Positions 15,333-23,503 of a stretch of DNA of 32,225 nt are shown in pieces; within the stretch, counting starts at the first letter, position 1, and every line of letters begins with the position of its first letter. The notes under the pieces were generated by a model that was not told the origin of the DNA, did no database searches, and saw only the letters and a program-made list of their open reading frames with translations. The position numbers were made by a program, and so were the translations under genes. The DNA comes from Opitutales bacterium (GTDB lineage Bacteria > Verrucomicrobiota > Verrucomicrobiia > Opitutales > UBA953), in NCBI GenBank assembly GCA_017546455.1, contig JAFYWY010000053.1, positions 1 to 32,225 of the forward strand, in the 5' to 3' direction.

Positions 15333-16097
15333 ATGAAAAAATATATCGCACTCGCCGCGCTCCTCGCCGCAGGAAGCGCTTTCGCAAATGCCGCTATTAC
15401 GGATGGACTCCAGTGGGCGGAATCCTTTGGTGATGGCTACAGTCAGGAAGCCACGTTCTCTCTCAATAACGCGTTCCATGTTGAGGATGGCGTCGGTGTC
15501 GCCGGAGGTAGCTACACGGATTCTCGCATCTGGACGACGAATACTGACAGTAAATTCTCTAATGCGTTTACGTTCAGCTTTAAATTGGTTGACCTCGATG
15601 CGGCTGCTTGGACCGATGCCCTTGCGTTGTACACAAATGGTACTACTTACGGTACAGACAATTCTATCCAGCTACAGATGGATAACAGCGGAAACCTTAT
15701 GGTTTACACGGATAAGTTTACTGGATCGAATGTCGCCGGTGATGCTTCTAACTTTTCCTTGGGTAAGCTTAGCGCTGTAGAGGGTAAAACTATTACTCTT
15801 GTTTTTAGTGGAACTACGCTTACTGGCTATCTTGATGGTGTTGCTATTGATGACACGGTAGAATTTACGTATGCCGAAGGGGTTTCTCCGAGCACAGCGC
15901 TCACGGGATTTCAGTTCGGTGCAGCTTTCGGCAATCAGCGTGTGTCAAATAGTGTGACCGTCGATAATATTGCCGTTTGGAATCGTGCGTTGAGTGAAAA
16001 GGAAGTCGCTTCTCTCATCCCCGAACCGTCCACGTTTGGTCTTCTCGCGGGCTTGGGTGCTTTGGCGCTCGTCGGCACGCGCCGTCGCCGCAAGTAA
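15333..16097 (+). CDS. PEP-CTERM protein 3 with LamG/concanavalin-like domain
   Basis: A 254-residue secreted protein. The signal peptide (MKKYIALAALLAAGSAFANA) and tail (IPEPSTFGLLAGLGALALVG then TRRRRK) are near-copies of those in the protein at 412-1164, at the DNA level too. The middle (~25-225) looks like a LamG/concanavalin A-like fold: ITLVFSGTTLTGYLDGV, then DNIAVWNRALSEKEVASL, which is the typical closing strand and helix. Such domains often bind carbohydrate, but no specific ligand is evident. The middle uses more A/T-ending codons than the glycosidase genes. The gene is bracketed by ~90-bp direct repeats. No Shine-Dalgarno is evident before the ATG. Confidence 0.9.
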   Translation: MKKYIALAALLAAGSAFANAAITDGLQWAESFGDGYSQEATFSLNNAFHVEDGVGVAGGSYTDSRIWTTNTDSKFSNAFTFSFKLVDLDAAAWTDALALYTNGTTYGTDNSIQLQMDNSGNLMVYTDKFTGSNVAGDASNFSLGKLSAVEGKTITLVFSGTTLTGYLDGVAIDDTVEFTYAEGVSPSTALTGFQFGAAFGNQRVSNSVTVDNIAVWNRALSEKEVASLIPEPSTFGLLAGLGALALVGTRRRRK

Positions 16098-16101
16098 GCG
16101 A

Positions 16102-16136
16102 AAGCTTAAAGATTAGGGCTTAATGCTTAAAGAAGA
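16102..16136 (+). repeat. Heptamer tandem array A3
   Basis: AAGCTTA, AAGATTA, GGGCTTA, ATGCTTA, AAGAAGA. It has the same unit order as 14991-15025 and lies 5 bp after the stop codon of PEP-CTERM gene 3. Confidence 0.7.
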
Positions 16137-16194
16137 GCGTTCCTGCGAATCCGCGGGAACGCTTTTTTGTGGCCTGTTCCATTGCGCCGCAGGC
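16103..16194 (+). repeat. Right copy of ~90-bp direct repeat flanking PEP-CTERM gene 3
   Basis: Near-identical to 14992-15081, including the heptamer array, the full terminator and the TTCCATTGCGCCGCAGGC block. The distance between the starts of the two copies is 1111 bp. Confidence 0.85.
16137..16168 (+). terminator. Intrinsic terminator after PEP-CTERM gene 3
   Basis: The same 11-bp stem and AATC loop as at 15024-15055 (GCGTTCCTGCG / CGCGGGAACGC), followed by six Ts. Confidence 0.9.
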
Positions 16195-16322
16195 ACGTCG
16201 AGGACGAATCGAGGTCGTTTCGCGGCGCTGATTGTGGCAGGGCGGGTCCGCGGGTTTCGGCAGAGCCTACACCCACGGTTATCCCATGTAGTGCACCTCC
16301 GGCGCACATGCTTCGAAGAGGC
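16174..16322 (-). repeat. MITE-like structured repeat, copy 5 (inverted)
   Basis: On the + strand: the TTCCATTGCGCCGCAGG block, then hairpin 3 with outer arms CCGCGGGT (16248-16255) and ACCCACGG (16271-16278, one mismatch) around inner stem GGC-aga-GCC (16259-16267). Hairpin 2 is GTGC...GCAC (16291-16306). The outer end is GCTTCGAAGAGGC (16310-16322), shared with copy 7 rather than with copies 2 and 3. Confidence 0.8.
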
Positions 16323-16374
16323 TCGAGATCCCAATCCCTAATAACTCCGCTCAAGCAGGCTCTTTTCACTGACC

Positions 16375-16528
16375 CCACGGACACCGGAGTCTTTCGCTCC
16401 AACACGGATACGCCTCTGGCGAGGCCGTGCGTAACGCACAGCGTAGGGTAGTCTTTGCTACTCGTTCGCCGCGTTCTGAGCTTTTCCGGAAGCGGTTTTG
16501 TGCCGGAGCGAGAGCTCCGGAGTCCGTG
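16375..16528. repeat. 154-bp segment bounded by imperfect inverted repeats
   Basis: CACGGACACCGGAG...CGCTCC at its left edge (16376-16400) is matched by the complement of GGAGCGAGAGCTCCGGAGTCCGTG's arm at its right edge (16505-16528), about 24 bp with a few differences. No coding sequence is supported inside. It lies in the 575-bp gap between PEP-CTERM gene 3 and the sulfatase. Confidence 0.5.
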
Positions 16529-16574
16529 TTTTGTCGGTGCAGGGAGTTTATTTTCCTCCATGAATCACCTTCTT

Positions 16575-16602
16575 TAAGCATTAAGCTCTAATCTTTAATC
16601 TT
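16575..16602 (-). repeat. Heptamer tandem array A4 (inverted)
   Basis: On the + strand TAAGCAT, TAAGCTC, TAATCTT, TAATCTT: four units, the reverse complement of the AAGNTTA-like units found elsewhere. Confidence 0.7.
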
Positions 16603-16603
16603 T

Positions 16604-16623
16604 CCTTTCCCTCCCGGGAAAGG
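16604..16623 (+). other. Small perfect hairpin upstream of the sulfatase gene
   Basis: CCTTTCCC, loop TCCC, GGGAAAGG: an 8-bp stem about 50 bp before the sulfatase ATG. Only a weak T run follows, so it is more likely in the 5' leader than a terminator. Function unknown. Confidence 0.35.
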
Positions 16624-16672
16624 AAGTAATTTTTCTCGCGAATTCCTCCGAAAAGCGTAGGCTTGTCTCACC

Positions 16673-18382
16673 ATGAAAAATTCGTTGTACCCTCTCTGCA
16701 GTGCCATTGCACTTTCGATTTTTTCCGGAGTCGGACTTTCCGCAGCCGCGGAGCAAGCTTCGCCGTCTTCCCGCCCGAATATTATCTATATTATGAGCGA
16801 CGACCATGCGGTGCAGGCGATCAGTGCTTACGGGCACCCGATTTCTAAATTGGCGCCGACGCCGAATATTGACCGCATTGCCAATGACGGTGCGCTTTTC
16901 ATGCGTAATTACTGCGCGAATTCCATTTCCGGACCGTCCCGCGCCTGTATCATCACGGGGAAGCACTCGCACGCAAACGGTTACATGAGCAATGAATGGG
17001 GCCGTTTCGACAACCGCCAAAACAATGTGGCGAAGGTTTTCCGCGCGAACGGCTACCGCACGGCCATCGTCGGCAAATGGCATATTCCGGCCGATCCGAC
17101 GGGCTTTGATTTCTGGCAGGTCTTCCAAGGCCAGGGCCAATACATCAATCCGGATCTGTATTGCGGAAACGCGCAAGGCCGTCTCCCCGGCAAGGATTAC
17201 CACCAGCGCCCGGAAGGCTATTCGACGGAAATCGTCACGGACCGCGCCATCAACTGGATTGAAAACCAGCGCGAAGACGGCAAGCCGTTCTTCTTCATGG
17301 TTCACTACAAGGCGCCGCACCGCAACTGGATCCCGAAGGAAAAATATTACAACCTTTTCGATAACGTTCAATTTCCGGAACCGACGACGTTCTTTGACGA
17401 CTACGCCGGCCGTGATGCCGCCGCCAAGCAGGACATGTCGATTCTGTGGACTTTCCGTTGGGCGGCCGACCTGAAGCTTTTCCCGTCGCGCGACAACCAC
17501 ACGCTTCCGCGCTGGATGTTCCCGCCGCACATGAGCGACGCGCAGTACAAGCGCTACATCGAAGCGTATGTCGAAAAGAACAACAAGTTCTTTGATTCGG
17601 GCATCATGACGGAAGCCGAGCTCAATGCGCTCAAGAAGGCGCGCCGCGAAGGCAAGACGGAGGTCCTCGAAGCCAACCGCGACAAGCTCCGCAAATTCCA
17701 AAGCTGGGCCTATCAGCGCTACCTGCAGGATTATTTGGCGACGATTCGCGGCGTGGATGAAGGTGTCGGCGAAATCTTGGACTATCTCAAGAAAACCGGT
17801 TTGGACAAGAACACGATTGTCGTTTACGCCGCCGACCAGGGATTCTACCTCGGCGAGCACGGCTGGTTCGACAAGCGCTTCGCTTACGAAGAATCGTTCC
17901 GCATGCCGCTCATGATGTGCGGCCCGGGAATCAAGCCCGGCTCGAAGGTGGAACAGCTGACGCAGAATATCGACTTCGCGCCGACTTTCCTCGATGCCTG
18001 CGGAATCGCGGTACCGGAAGAAATGCAGGGCATTTCCTTCAAGAAACTGCTCGACGGCGAAATGCATCCGGATTGGCGTAATTCGCTTTACTATCAGTAC
18101 TACGAATTCCCGGCGGAACACGCGGTACGCCGCCATTGCGCGGTGAATTTCCGTTCGCATGACGGTAAGGAAGATTGGAAGCTCATCCACTTCTACAAGG
18201 AAGACGTTTGGGAATTGTACAACCTGAACGCTGACCCGACGGAAATTAAAAACGTTTACGGTACGCCCGGAACGGAAGCGGTTACGGCGAAGCTGAAAGC
18301 GGAAATGAAGCGCCTCCAGAAGCAATATGCCGTTCCTGCGGAGTATTTGACTCAGGGCGTCCCCGTCCACGGAAAGGAATAG
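16673..18382 (+). CDS. Secreted Ser-type sulfatase, S1_11 GlcNAc-6-O-sulfatase-like
   Basis: A 569-residue type I sulfatase. Residues 1-25 are a signal peptide. The N-terminal metal site is [12 protein letters not shown]. The active-site motif is NSISGPSRA: Ser86-Gly-Pro-Ser-Arg90. Ser86 would be converted to formylglycine, so this is a Ser-type enzyme needing a radical-SAM maturase of the anSME kind, not present here. GKWH and the C-terminal [13 protein letters not shown] metal and substrate segments are present. NSIS-PSRA with a following GKHSHANG resembles, from memory, the S1_11 family that removes 6-sulfate from GlcNAc in mucin and heparin-type glycans. Subfamily is inferred. hprK starts 4 nt after its stop, so they share an operon. 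Confidence 0.88.
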   Translation: MKNSLYPLCSAIALSIFSGVGLSAAAEQASPSSRPNIIYIMSDDHAVQAISAYGHPISKLAPTPNIDRIANDGALFMRNYCANSISGPSRACIITGKHSHANGYMSNEWGRFDNRQNNVAKVFRANGYRTAIVGKWHIPADPTGFDFWQVFQGQGQYINPDLYCGNAQGRLPGKDYHQRPEGYSTEIVTDRAINWIENQREDGKPFFFMVHYKAPHRNWIPKEKYYNLFDNVQFPEPTTFFDDYAGRDAAAKQDMSILWTFRWAADLKLFPSRDNHTLPRWMFPPHMSDAQYKRYIEAYVEKNNKFFDSGIMTEAELNALKKARREGKTEVLEANRDKLRKFQSWAYQRYLQDYLATIRGVDEGVGEILDYLKKTGLDKNTIVVYAADQGFYLGEHGWFDKRFAYEESFRMPLMMCGPGIKPGSKVEQLTQNIDFAPTFLDACGIAVPEEMQGISFKKLLDGEMHPDWRNSLYYQYYEFPAEHAVRRHCAVNFRSHDGKEDWKLIHFYKEDVWELYNLNADPTEIKNVYGTPGTEAVTAKLKAEMKRLQKQYAVPAEYLTQGVPVHGKE

Positions 18383-18386
18383 TGCC

Positions 18387-19424
18387 ATGTCCGAAGTCGA
18401 TCTCGGCGATTCGAACGAACTTTGGCCCGACGCAAACGAGTTGCCGGCCGTGAGCCGGGACTCGTTCGTGTGCAAGCCGCACCCGCCGACGAAGGTGCGC
18501 GTGCGCGAGTTTTACGAGTCGTCACGAGATCGGCTGGAGATGGAAATCGTCGCCGGAGACGAGGGGTTGGACAATGTCATCGGCGAAAAATCGCTGAATC
18601 GTCCGGCTCTGGCCCTGACCGGTTATTTCAAGCATTTCGGCAGCCGCCGCCTCCAGCTCTTCGGTGCCGGGGAAATCTCCTATCTCGAGGATCTGCGCCC
18701 GGAAACGCAGCGCGTCATTCTCGAAGAAATTTTCCAGAAAAACATTCCGGGAATCATCGTCTCCCGCGGCCTGTATCCGACGCCGTCGATGGTGTCGCTT
18801 GCGGACCGCTACAAGGTGCCGATTTTGCGTTCCCGCATGAAGTCCAAAGACTTTACGGCGGAGGCCACGCTTTTACTCGAGCAGAAATTTGCACTGAAGA
18901 CGAATCTGCACGGAACTTTGCTCGACGTGCGCGGGGTCGGCGTGCTGTTGCGCGGGGAAAGCGGGGTCGGTAAGAGCGAATGCGCGTTGGCCCTGATTGA
19001 GCGCGGCCATTCTCTCGTCGCCGACGACTATGTTTTGGTACGCTTGGTCGGCGAAGATTCGCTGATCGGTACCGGCAAGGAGATTTCGCGCGGCTTTATG
19101 GAATGTCGCGGGATCGGCATTATCAATGTCGCCAGCATGTTCGGGATTCGTTCCGTGCGCCGGGAAAAGACCATCCATTTGGTCATTTCCTTCGTGCATT
19201 GGGAGGAAGGAATGGAGGAAGACCGCACCGGGCTTGAGTTGCAGGAATTGGACATTCTCGGCCGCAAGGTCCCGCACATCCAATTGGCGGTGCGTTCCGG
19301 ACGCGACATGGCGCGTCTCGTCGAAGTCGCCGTGATGGTGCACTCGTTGCGCCAGATGGGACACGACCCGGCGGAGGAATTTAATCAACGCCTCATCAGC
19401 CTCATGGCTAAACCCGAAAAATAA
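18387..19424 (+). CDS. hprK: HPr kinase/phosphorylase
   Basis: A 345-residue bifunctional enzyme that phosphorylates and dephosphorylates a regulatory Ser of HPr-like proteins in carbon-source control. The C-terminal kinase domain has the Walker A GESGVGKS (Gly190-Ser197), the LVADD segment and the HprK signature [11 protein letters not shown]. The N-terminal domain (~residues 35-160) shows [18 protein letters not shown] and IPGIIVSRG, typical of HprK. There is a ~35-residue Asp/Glu-rich N-terminal extension. A GGAAAGGA Shine-Dalgarno-like run precedes the ATG inside the sulfatase's last codons. queC begins directly after the stop. No hpr or PTS gene is seen in the window. Confidence 0.93.
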   Translation: MSEVDLGDSNELWPDANELPAVSRDSFVCKPHPPTKVRVREFYESSRDRLEMEIVAGDEGLDNVIGEKSLNRPALALTGYFKHFGSRRLQLFGAGEISYLEDLRPETQRVILEEIFQKNIPGIIVSRGLYPTPSMVSLADRYKVPILRSRMKSKDFTAEATLLLEQKFALKTNLHGTLLDVRGVGVLLRGESGVGKSECALALIERGHSLVADDYVLVRLVGEDSLIGTGKEISRGFMECRGIGIINVASMFGIRSVRREKTIHLVISFVHWEEGMEEDRTGLELQELDILGRKVPHIQLAVRSGRDMARLVEVAVMVHSLRQMGHDPAEEFNQRLISLMAKPEK

Positions 19425-20099
19425 ATGGAAACGCTCAGCCCTCGAAAAAGCATTGTTCTTCTTTCCGGCGGGATCGATTCGACGGTCTTGCTGGCCAAGC
19501 TCGTGGCGGAAGGGCGGGAAGTGCTCGCCATGGGCATCGACTACGGGCAACGCCACCGCTGCGAAATCGACGCGGCCCGTGCCGTTTGCGCGCGCCTCGG
19601 CGTCGAATACCGCTTGGCGGATTTGCGTTCCCTATCGCCGTTTTTCGGCAATAACAGCCTGACGAATGCGGAGGTTCCGGTTTACGAAGGCGCCTATGAT
19701 GAAGCGGGGATGAAGACGACCGTGGTGCCTGCGCGAAACCTGATTCTGATTTCATTGGCAACCGCCTGGGCCATCGCCGAAAAATGCGATACCATCGCTT
19801 ATGCGGCGCACGGCGGCGACCACACGATTTATCCGGATTGCCGTCCGGAATTCGCGGAAAAGCTCGATGCCGTCGTTCAAATCTCGGATTGGCATCGCGT
19901 TTGTTTGGAACGCCCCTTCGTCGATATGGACAAAACGGAAATCGTGCGTCTCGGCGCCCGCTTGAATGCGCCCTTGGAATTGACCTGGTCGTGCTACAAC
20001 GGCGGGAAAACGCATTGCGGAAAATGCTCGACCTGCGTTGAGCGCCGCGAAGCCTTCCGTGCCGCGGGCGTACCCGATCCGACCGTTTACGCAGAATAA
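19425..20099 (+). CDS. queC: 7-cyano-7-deazaguanine synthase
   Basis: A 224-residue ATP-dependent enzyme converting 7-carboxy-7-deazaguanine to preQ0 in queuosine synthesis. The PP-loop is LLSGGIDST (Ser14-Ser19). The zinc ligands are Cys190, Cys198, Cys201 and Cys204 in SCYNGGKTHCGKCSTC. GIDYGQRH and the PDCRPEF segment are also typical. Length is normal. The ATG follows the hprK stop with no gap, and the next gene starts 15 bp after its stop, so it sits in the sulfatase-hprK-queC operon. Confidence 0.95.
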   Translation: METLSPRKSIVLLSGGIDSTVLLAKLVAEGREVLAMGIDYGQRHRCEIDAARAVCARLGVEYRLADLRSLSPFFGNNSLTNAEVPVYEGAYDEAGMKTTVVPARNLILISLATAWAIAEKCDTIAYAAHGGDHTIYPDCRPEFAEKLDAVVQISDWHRVCLERPFVDMDKTEIVRLGARLNAPLELTWSCYNGGKTHCGKCSTCVERREAFRAAGVPDPTVYAE

Positions 20100-20114
20100 A
20101 AATACTCCGGGGCC

Positions 20115-23100
20115 ATGATGCGTAAACAGGGATTGAAGCCTTTTCTGAAGTTTTCCGTTTGCGTCTTGGGAAGCGCCTTCGGGGCGTTTTGGCCGCTCGG
20201 ATTGAATGCCCAGCAGGCCGTTTTGTATGTCGGTAGCGATTGGTGCGACGCAAGTACGGCAGTGGAGCAGATTTTTACGCAGGCGCAGTTTGCGAGGGAC
20301 GCGGGGATTGAATGCGTCGTCGTTGACGAGCCGGAGTTGCTTACGGATGCGGCTAAAGCGCAGCACGAAAAGCAAAAGGCGATTCGCTTTGAGTTGGAGC
20401 GTTATCCCGGATTGGCGTATTTCGACGCTCAGGGTCGCTGCGTGCTTTTGGAGCAGGGACTGGCTTGGAATACCTCCCGCAAACGCCTTTTGTCCTTGGT
20501 CGAAAAAGGCCGTTCCCGAGCAAAAAAGGTCGAAGGATTTTTGGCGGACAACACGGCGGAATCCGCCGGCAAGGCGATTAAGCTGACGCTCGAGGATTTG
20601 GGGCTGTCGCGCTCAAAGGATGCCCGCGGCATGAAGGCGGCTTGGGACCGGTTGCGCGAGCTCGACCCGCAGGATGCTTCCGGCTGGAGAAATGCCTTTG
20701 AATTTAATCCGTCGGAAACGGTTTACAAGGTTCAGGAATTTGCGAATGCCAAAAATTTTGCGGAGGGCGAAAAATTTATCGCTTCGCTCTCGACGCCGGA
20801 AAAGACGCAACGCCTTTCCGTGAATCAGAAGCAGGGCTTGAAGTTGCTGAGCTTTGTGCTCTACCGCAACGTTCCCGAAAGGAAGGAGGCGAGCCGCACG
20901 CTTTTGCGGGAAATCGCCGAAATGAATCCGAAGACGCATTTCGGTTGGGCGGCGCGCGGGATGCTCGCGATGCTCGACGGAAAATCGCTCGAGGCCGCTC
21001 AGCCGAAAAAGCAGGCACCGGCGCGTCCGGCGGCGAAGGGCGAACGCTTTGTTTTCCCGCCGCCTCCGAAAAAGTACGAGACGGTTTACCATTACGCGCG
21101 GGCGACGATTGCCGAAAGCACGCTGAAAACGATTATCGCGCGCAAGGGCGGGGCTGCGTTTTTGAAGAGATTTTTTGAGGACGGACGCGGGCTGGAGGAT
21201 TTCTTCGGTAGCGGTCCGGCAAAGCCCTCTTACGACGCGGCTTTGCTGTGTCTGGATAATTTGGTTTACCGTTTCCCGGAAATCCTAAGCTCTCGCAATA
21301 CGAAGAAATGGGCGATTGCGGCGGCGCTCAATGCCGGGGAGGCGGATGAAGCCAAACTCAGCGATTACCTCGGCGCGATTTTAGACATCCGCTCCCGCAA
21401 GCTCTTTTATCGCGGTGCGGACAAATTGCCGGTCGCGCTGATGCGTTACGTCGTTACGCCGGCGCAGACGAACGCCGAGGAATTGCTCTACATGGCGAAA
21501 AACCACCACATCCCGCCGCGCCGTTACTACGGGGCCTGCTGGTTTGTGCCGTACCGCACCTACAATTTCTTCGGCGATTCGATTCACGGAAGTGATTATT
21601 TCAAGCCCTGGAACGGGAAATACAATATCCGCGAGGCCACCCGCATTGTCGGCGGAGTCTGCGGGGCGCTTTCGTATTACGGCTCGATCGCGGCGAAGGC
21701 CAACGGCTTGCCTTCCACGCCCGGAGGCCAGCCGCAGCACTGCGCCTATTCGCTTTACCTGCCGGAAACGAAGACCTGGGGCATCGGCAACAATGTCTGG
21801 CCCTATACGGGGACTCACTTCAATCTCTGGAGCTGGGAATTCGCCTTCCTTGATCTGACTTCCGACACTTTTTACGCGAAGGGCCGGAAAAATGCGCTCC
21901 GTGCATTTTGGAAGGTCGAAACCGAGCGGCGGAAAGCGGAACCGCAGCCGCAACGCTCAGCGATGACGCGCCTCGTTTACGAAAGCTGGCACGGGCGGAA
22001 CCTCCCGGAAAAGTGGGACGCCGTTAAAAAGCTCCGCGAAGAGAAAAATTGCGGCGGTTTTGAATTGGACGCCGACGGTAAGGCTGACAAAGTGCTTTTG
22101 GCTTGGAAGGGCGAATACAGCTTTCCGAAGCAAGCCGAAGTGGTCGTTTCGTTGCGCAGCGATGATGGCTCGCGTTTCATCCTCGGCGGCAAAACGATTT
22201 TGGATAACGACGGTTGCCACGGCATGGATTTGAAGCGTAAAACCATTGAAGTGCCTGCCGGGAAGCAGAGTTTCGAACTGCAGTATTTCAATTTCGGCGG
22301 CGCTCGCGGGCTCGAATTGGATTTGCGCGTGCTTTACGATTTTAATCCGAAATTCGCCGCGGCCTATCGCCGGGCGGCGGAGCTGTCCCCGGGCTCCTAC
22401 GACCTCTGGGAGGCCTACGAAAATTATTTGGCAACGGCGCAGCATGTACCCGCGGAAGCCTGGAAGGAATTTTCTGTTGCGGCGGCGCAGGGACTTAAGA
22501 ACCACCCGCTCCCGGCGTGGAAGCTCGTCGAAAGAAATGCACTTCCCGCGATTGAAAAATCCGGCGGCAAGGACGCTTTGCTTCAGCTGTTTATCAGCCT
22601 GCACGGCATCATTCGCCAAGACGATCGCGCGACTGCGGAATTCTGCAATTTCGGCGAAATCCTCGACCGCCACGCCGGGATGCTCGGCAACGATTCCGTG
22701 AAAAACTTTACGCTTTTCAACGCCGCGCTCAACGGACAATACGGCACGAAAGACGCGTTCGGCATCGTCATGCGTTGGGGCGGGGCAAAGTTCCTGAAAG
22801 ACGCTTCGAGCGCTTCCCTCTACGTTTCGGCGATTTCGGATTTGCTCAAGAGCAAGGGCGGAGAAGCGGATATTTCGCGTTTCCTCGCCGGAGCCATCCG
22901 CGAGGCGGCTCAAGCGGAGAACATTGCGGTGTTTCAAAGCCTCTGCGATTTGCGGGAAGCCTTCACCCCGGCGGAGCGTAAACCCGTTAATCTCGGCAAT
23001 TTCACGCCGCTCCCGCTACTCTCCGATAAGGGGCTTCTGAGAATTTCGACGACCTCCAATTGGGACCATCCCGAGTTTTACCGGGAGGTCATCGACGGCA

Positions 23101-23423
23101 AAACCTGCGCGTCCAATTTCCATACGGATTCTGAAAACGCGCCTTGGGCCGAGATCGTTTTGGGCGGAACGGCGGAAATTGCGGCCGTTTACATCGAAAA
23201 TATTCATACCCAAAACAATTGGCGAGCCGTACCGTTCAAGCTTGAAGTTTCCGAAGACGGCAAAGCGTGGACGACCGTTGCGCGCGCCGACAAGTCGGAA
23301 GAGGAGTGGAAGTTTACTTTCCCGCCGGTGAAGGGCCGCTATGTGCGCGTGACGCGTATCGGCGACGGCAATACCTTCCTGCATTTCCGCAAATTCATGG
23401 TCTTCGGCAAGAAGCTCTACTGA
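20115..23423 (+). CDS. Large secreted protein: Trx-like, transglutaminase-like, PA14 and F5/8C domains
   Basis: An 1102-residue protein I do not recognise as a whole. A signal peptide (~1-33) is followed by a thioredoxin-like stretch (AVLYVGSDWCDAS, a single-Cys relic of the Trx motif). Helical, TPR-like sequence follows, including a Pro/Ala/Lys-rich linker near 300. Residues ~450-600 look like a transglutaminase/papain-like fold: GGVCGALS with Cys516, then PQHCAYSLY with His542, then GIGNN, where the usual Asp is Asn559 or Asn560. Residues ~632-742 are a PA14 domain (LRSDDGSRFILGGKTILDNDG, then FNFGGARGLELDL). After more helical repeats, ~975-1102 is an F5/8-type C (discoidin) domain, likely carbohydrate-binding. 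It starts 15 bp after queC and ends at a strong bidirectional terminator. Function is unknown; surface glycan or peptide processing is a guess. Confidence 0.82.
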   Translation: MMRKQGLKPFLKFSVCVLGSAFGAFWPLGLNAQQAVLYVGSDWCDASTAVEQIFTQAQFARDAGIECVVVDEPELLTDAAKAQHEKQKAIRFELERYPGLAYFDAQGRCVLLEQGLAWNTSRKRLLSLVEKGRSRAKKVEGFLADNTAESAGKAIKLTLEDLGLSRSKDARGMKAAWDRLRELDPQDASGWRNAFEFNPSETVYKVQEFANAKNFAEGEKFIASLSTPEKTQRLSVNQKQGLKLLSFVLYRNVPERKEASRTLLREIAEMNPKTHFGWAARGMLAMLDGKSLEAAQPKKQAPARPAAKGERFVFPPPPKKYETVYHYARATIAESTLKTIIARKGGAAFLKRFFEDGRGLEDFFGSGPAKPSYDAALLCLDNLVYRFPEILSSRNTKKWAIAAALNAGEADEAKLSDYLGAILDIRSRKLFYRGADKLPVALMRYVVTPAQTNAEELLYMAKNHHIPPRRYYGACWFVPYRTYNFFGDSIHGSDYFKPWNGKYNIREATRIVGGVCGALSYYGSIAAKANGLPSTPGGQPQHCAYSLYLPETKTWGIGNNVWPYTGTHFNLWSWEFAFLDLTSDTFYAKGRKNALRAFWKVETERRKAEPQPQRSAMTRLVYESWHGRNLPEKWDAVKKLREEKNCGGFELDADGKADKVLLAWKGEYSFPKQAEVVVSLRSDDGSRFILGGKTILDNDGCHGMDLKRKTIEVPAGKQSFELQYFNFGGARGLELDLRVLYDFNPKFAAAYRRAAELSPGSYDLWEAYENYLATAQHVPAEAWKEFSVAAAQGLKNHPLPAWKLVERNALPAIEKSGGKDALLQLFISLHGIIRQDDRATAEFCNFGEILDRHAGMLGNDSVKNFTLFNAALNGQYGTKDAFGIVMRWGGAKFLKDASSASLYVSAISDLLKSKGGEADISRFLAGAIREAAQAENIAVFQSLCDLREAFTPAERKPVNLGNFTPLPLLSDKGLLRISTTSNWDHPEFYREVIDGKTCASNFHTDSENAPWAEIVLGGTAEIAAVYIENIHTQNNWRAVPFKLEVSEDGKAWTTVARADKSEEEWKFTFPPVKGRYVRVTRIGDGNTFLHFRKFMVFGKKLY

Positions 23424-23440
23424 GGCAGGTAATCCTTGCC

Positions 23441-23495
23441 TCCGGATACAAAAAACGTTCCCGCGAAATCACGGGAACGTTTTTTTGTATCCGGA
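23441..23495. terminator. Bidirectional intrinsic terminator
   Basis: A ~23-bp nearly perfect stem: TCCGGATAC, six As, CGTTCCCG, an 8-nt loop, then CGGGAACG, seven Ts and GTATCCGGA. The flanking A and T runs let it stop transcription both ways, between the large + strand gene and argF on the minus strand, 8 bp after the argF stop. Confidence 0.93.
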
Positions 23496-23503
23496 GCTCG
23501 GAA

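Noticed and set aside
16595-18475. Long 626-codon open frame on the minus strand across the sulfatase gene
   Set aside because: Antisense shadow of a GC-rich gene; Arg/Val/Ala-rich composition with no recognisable motif, while the + strand frame has every sulfatase motif.
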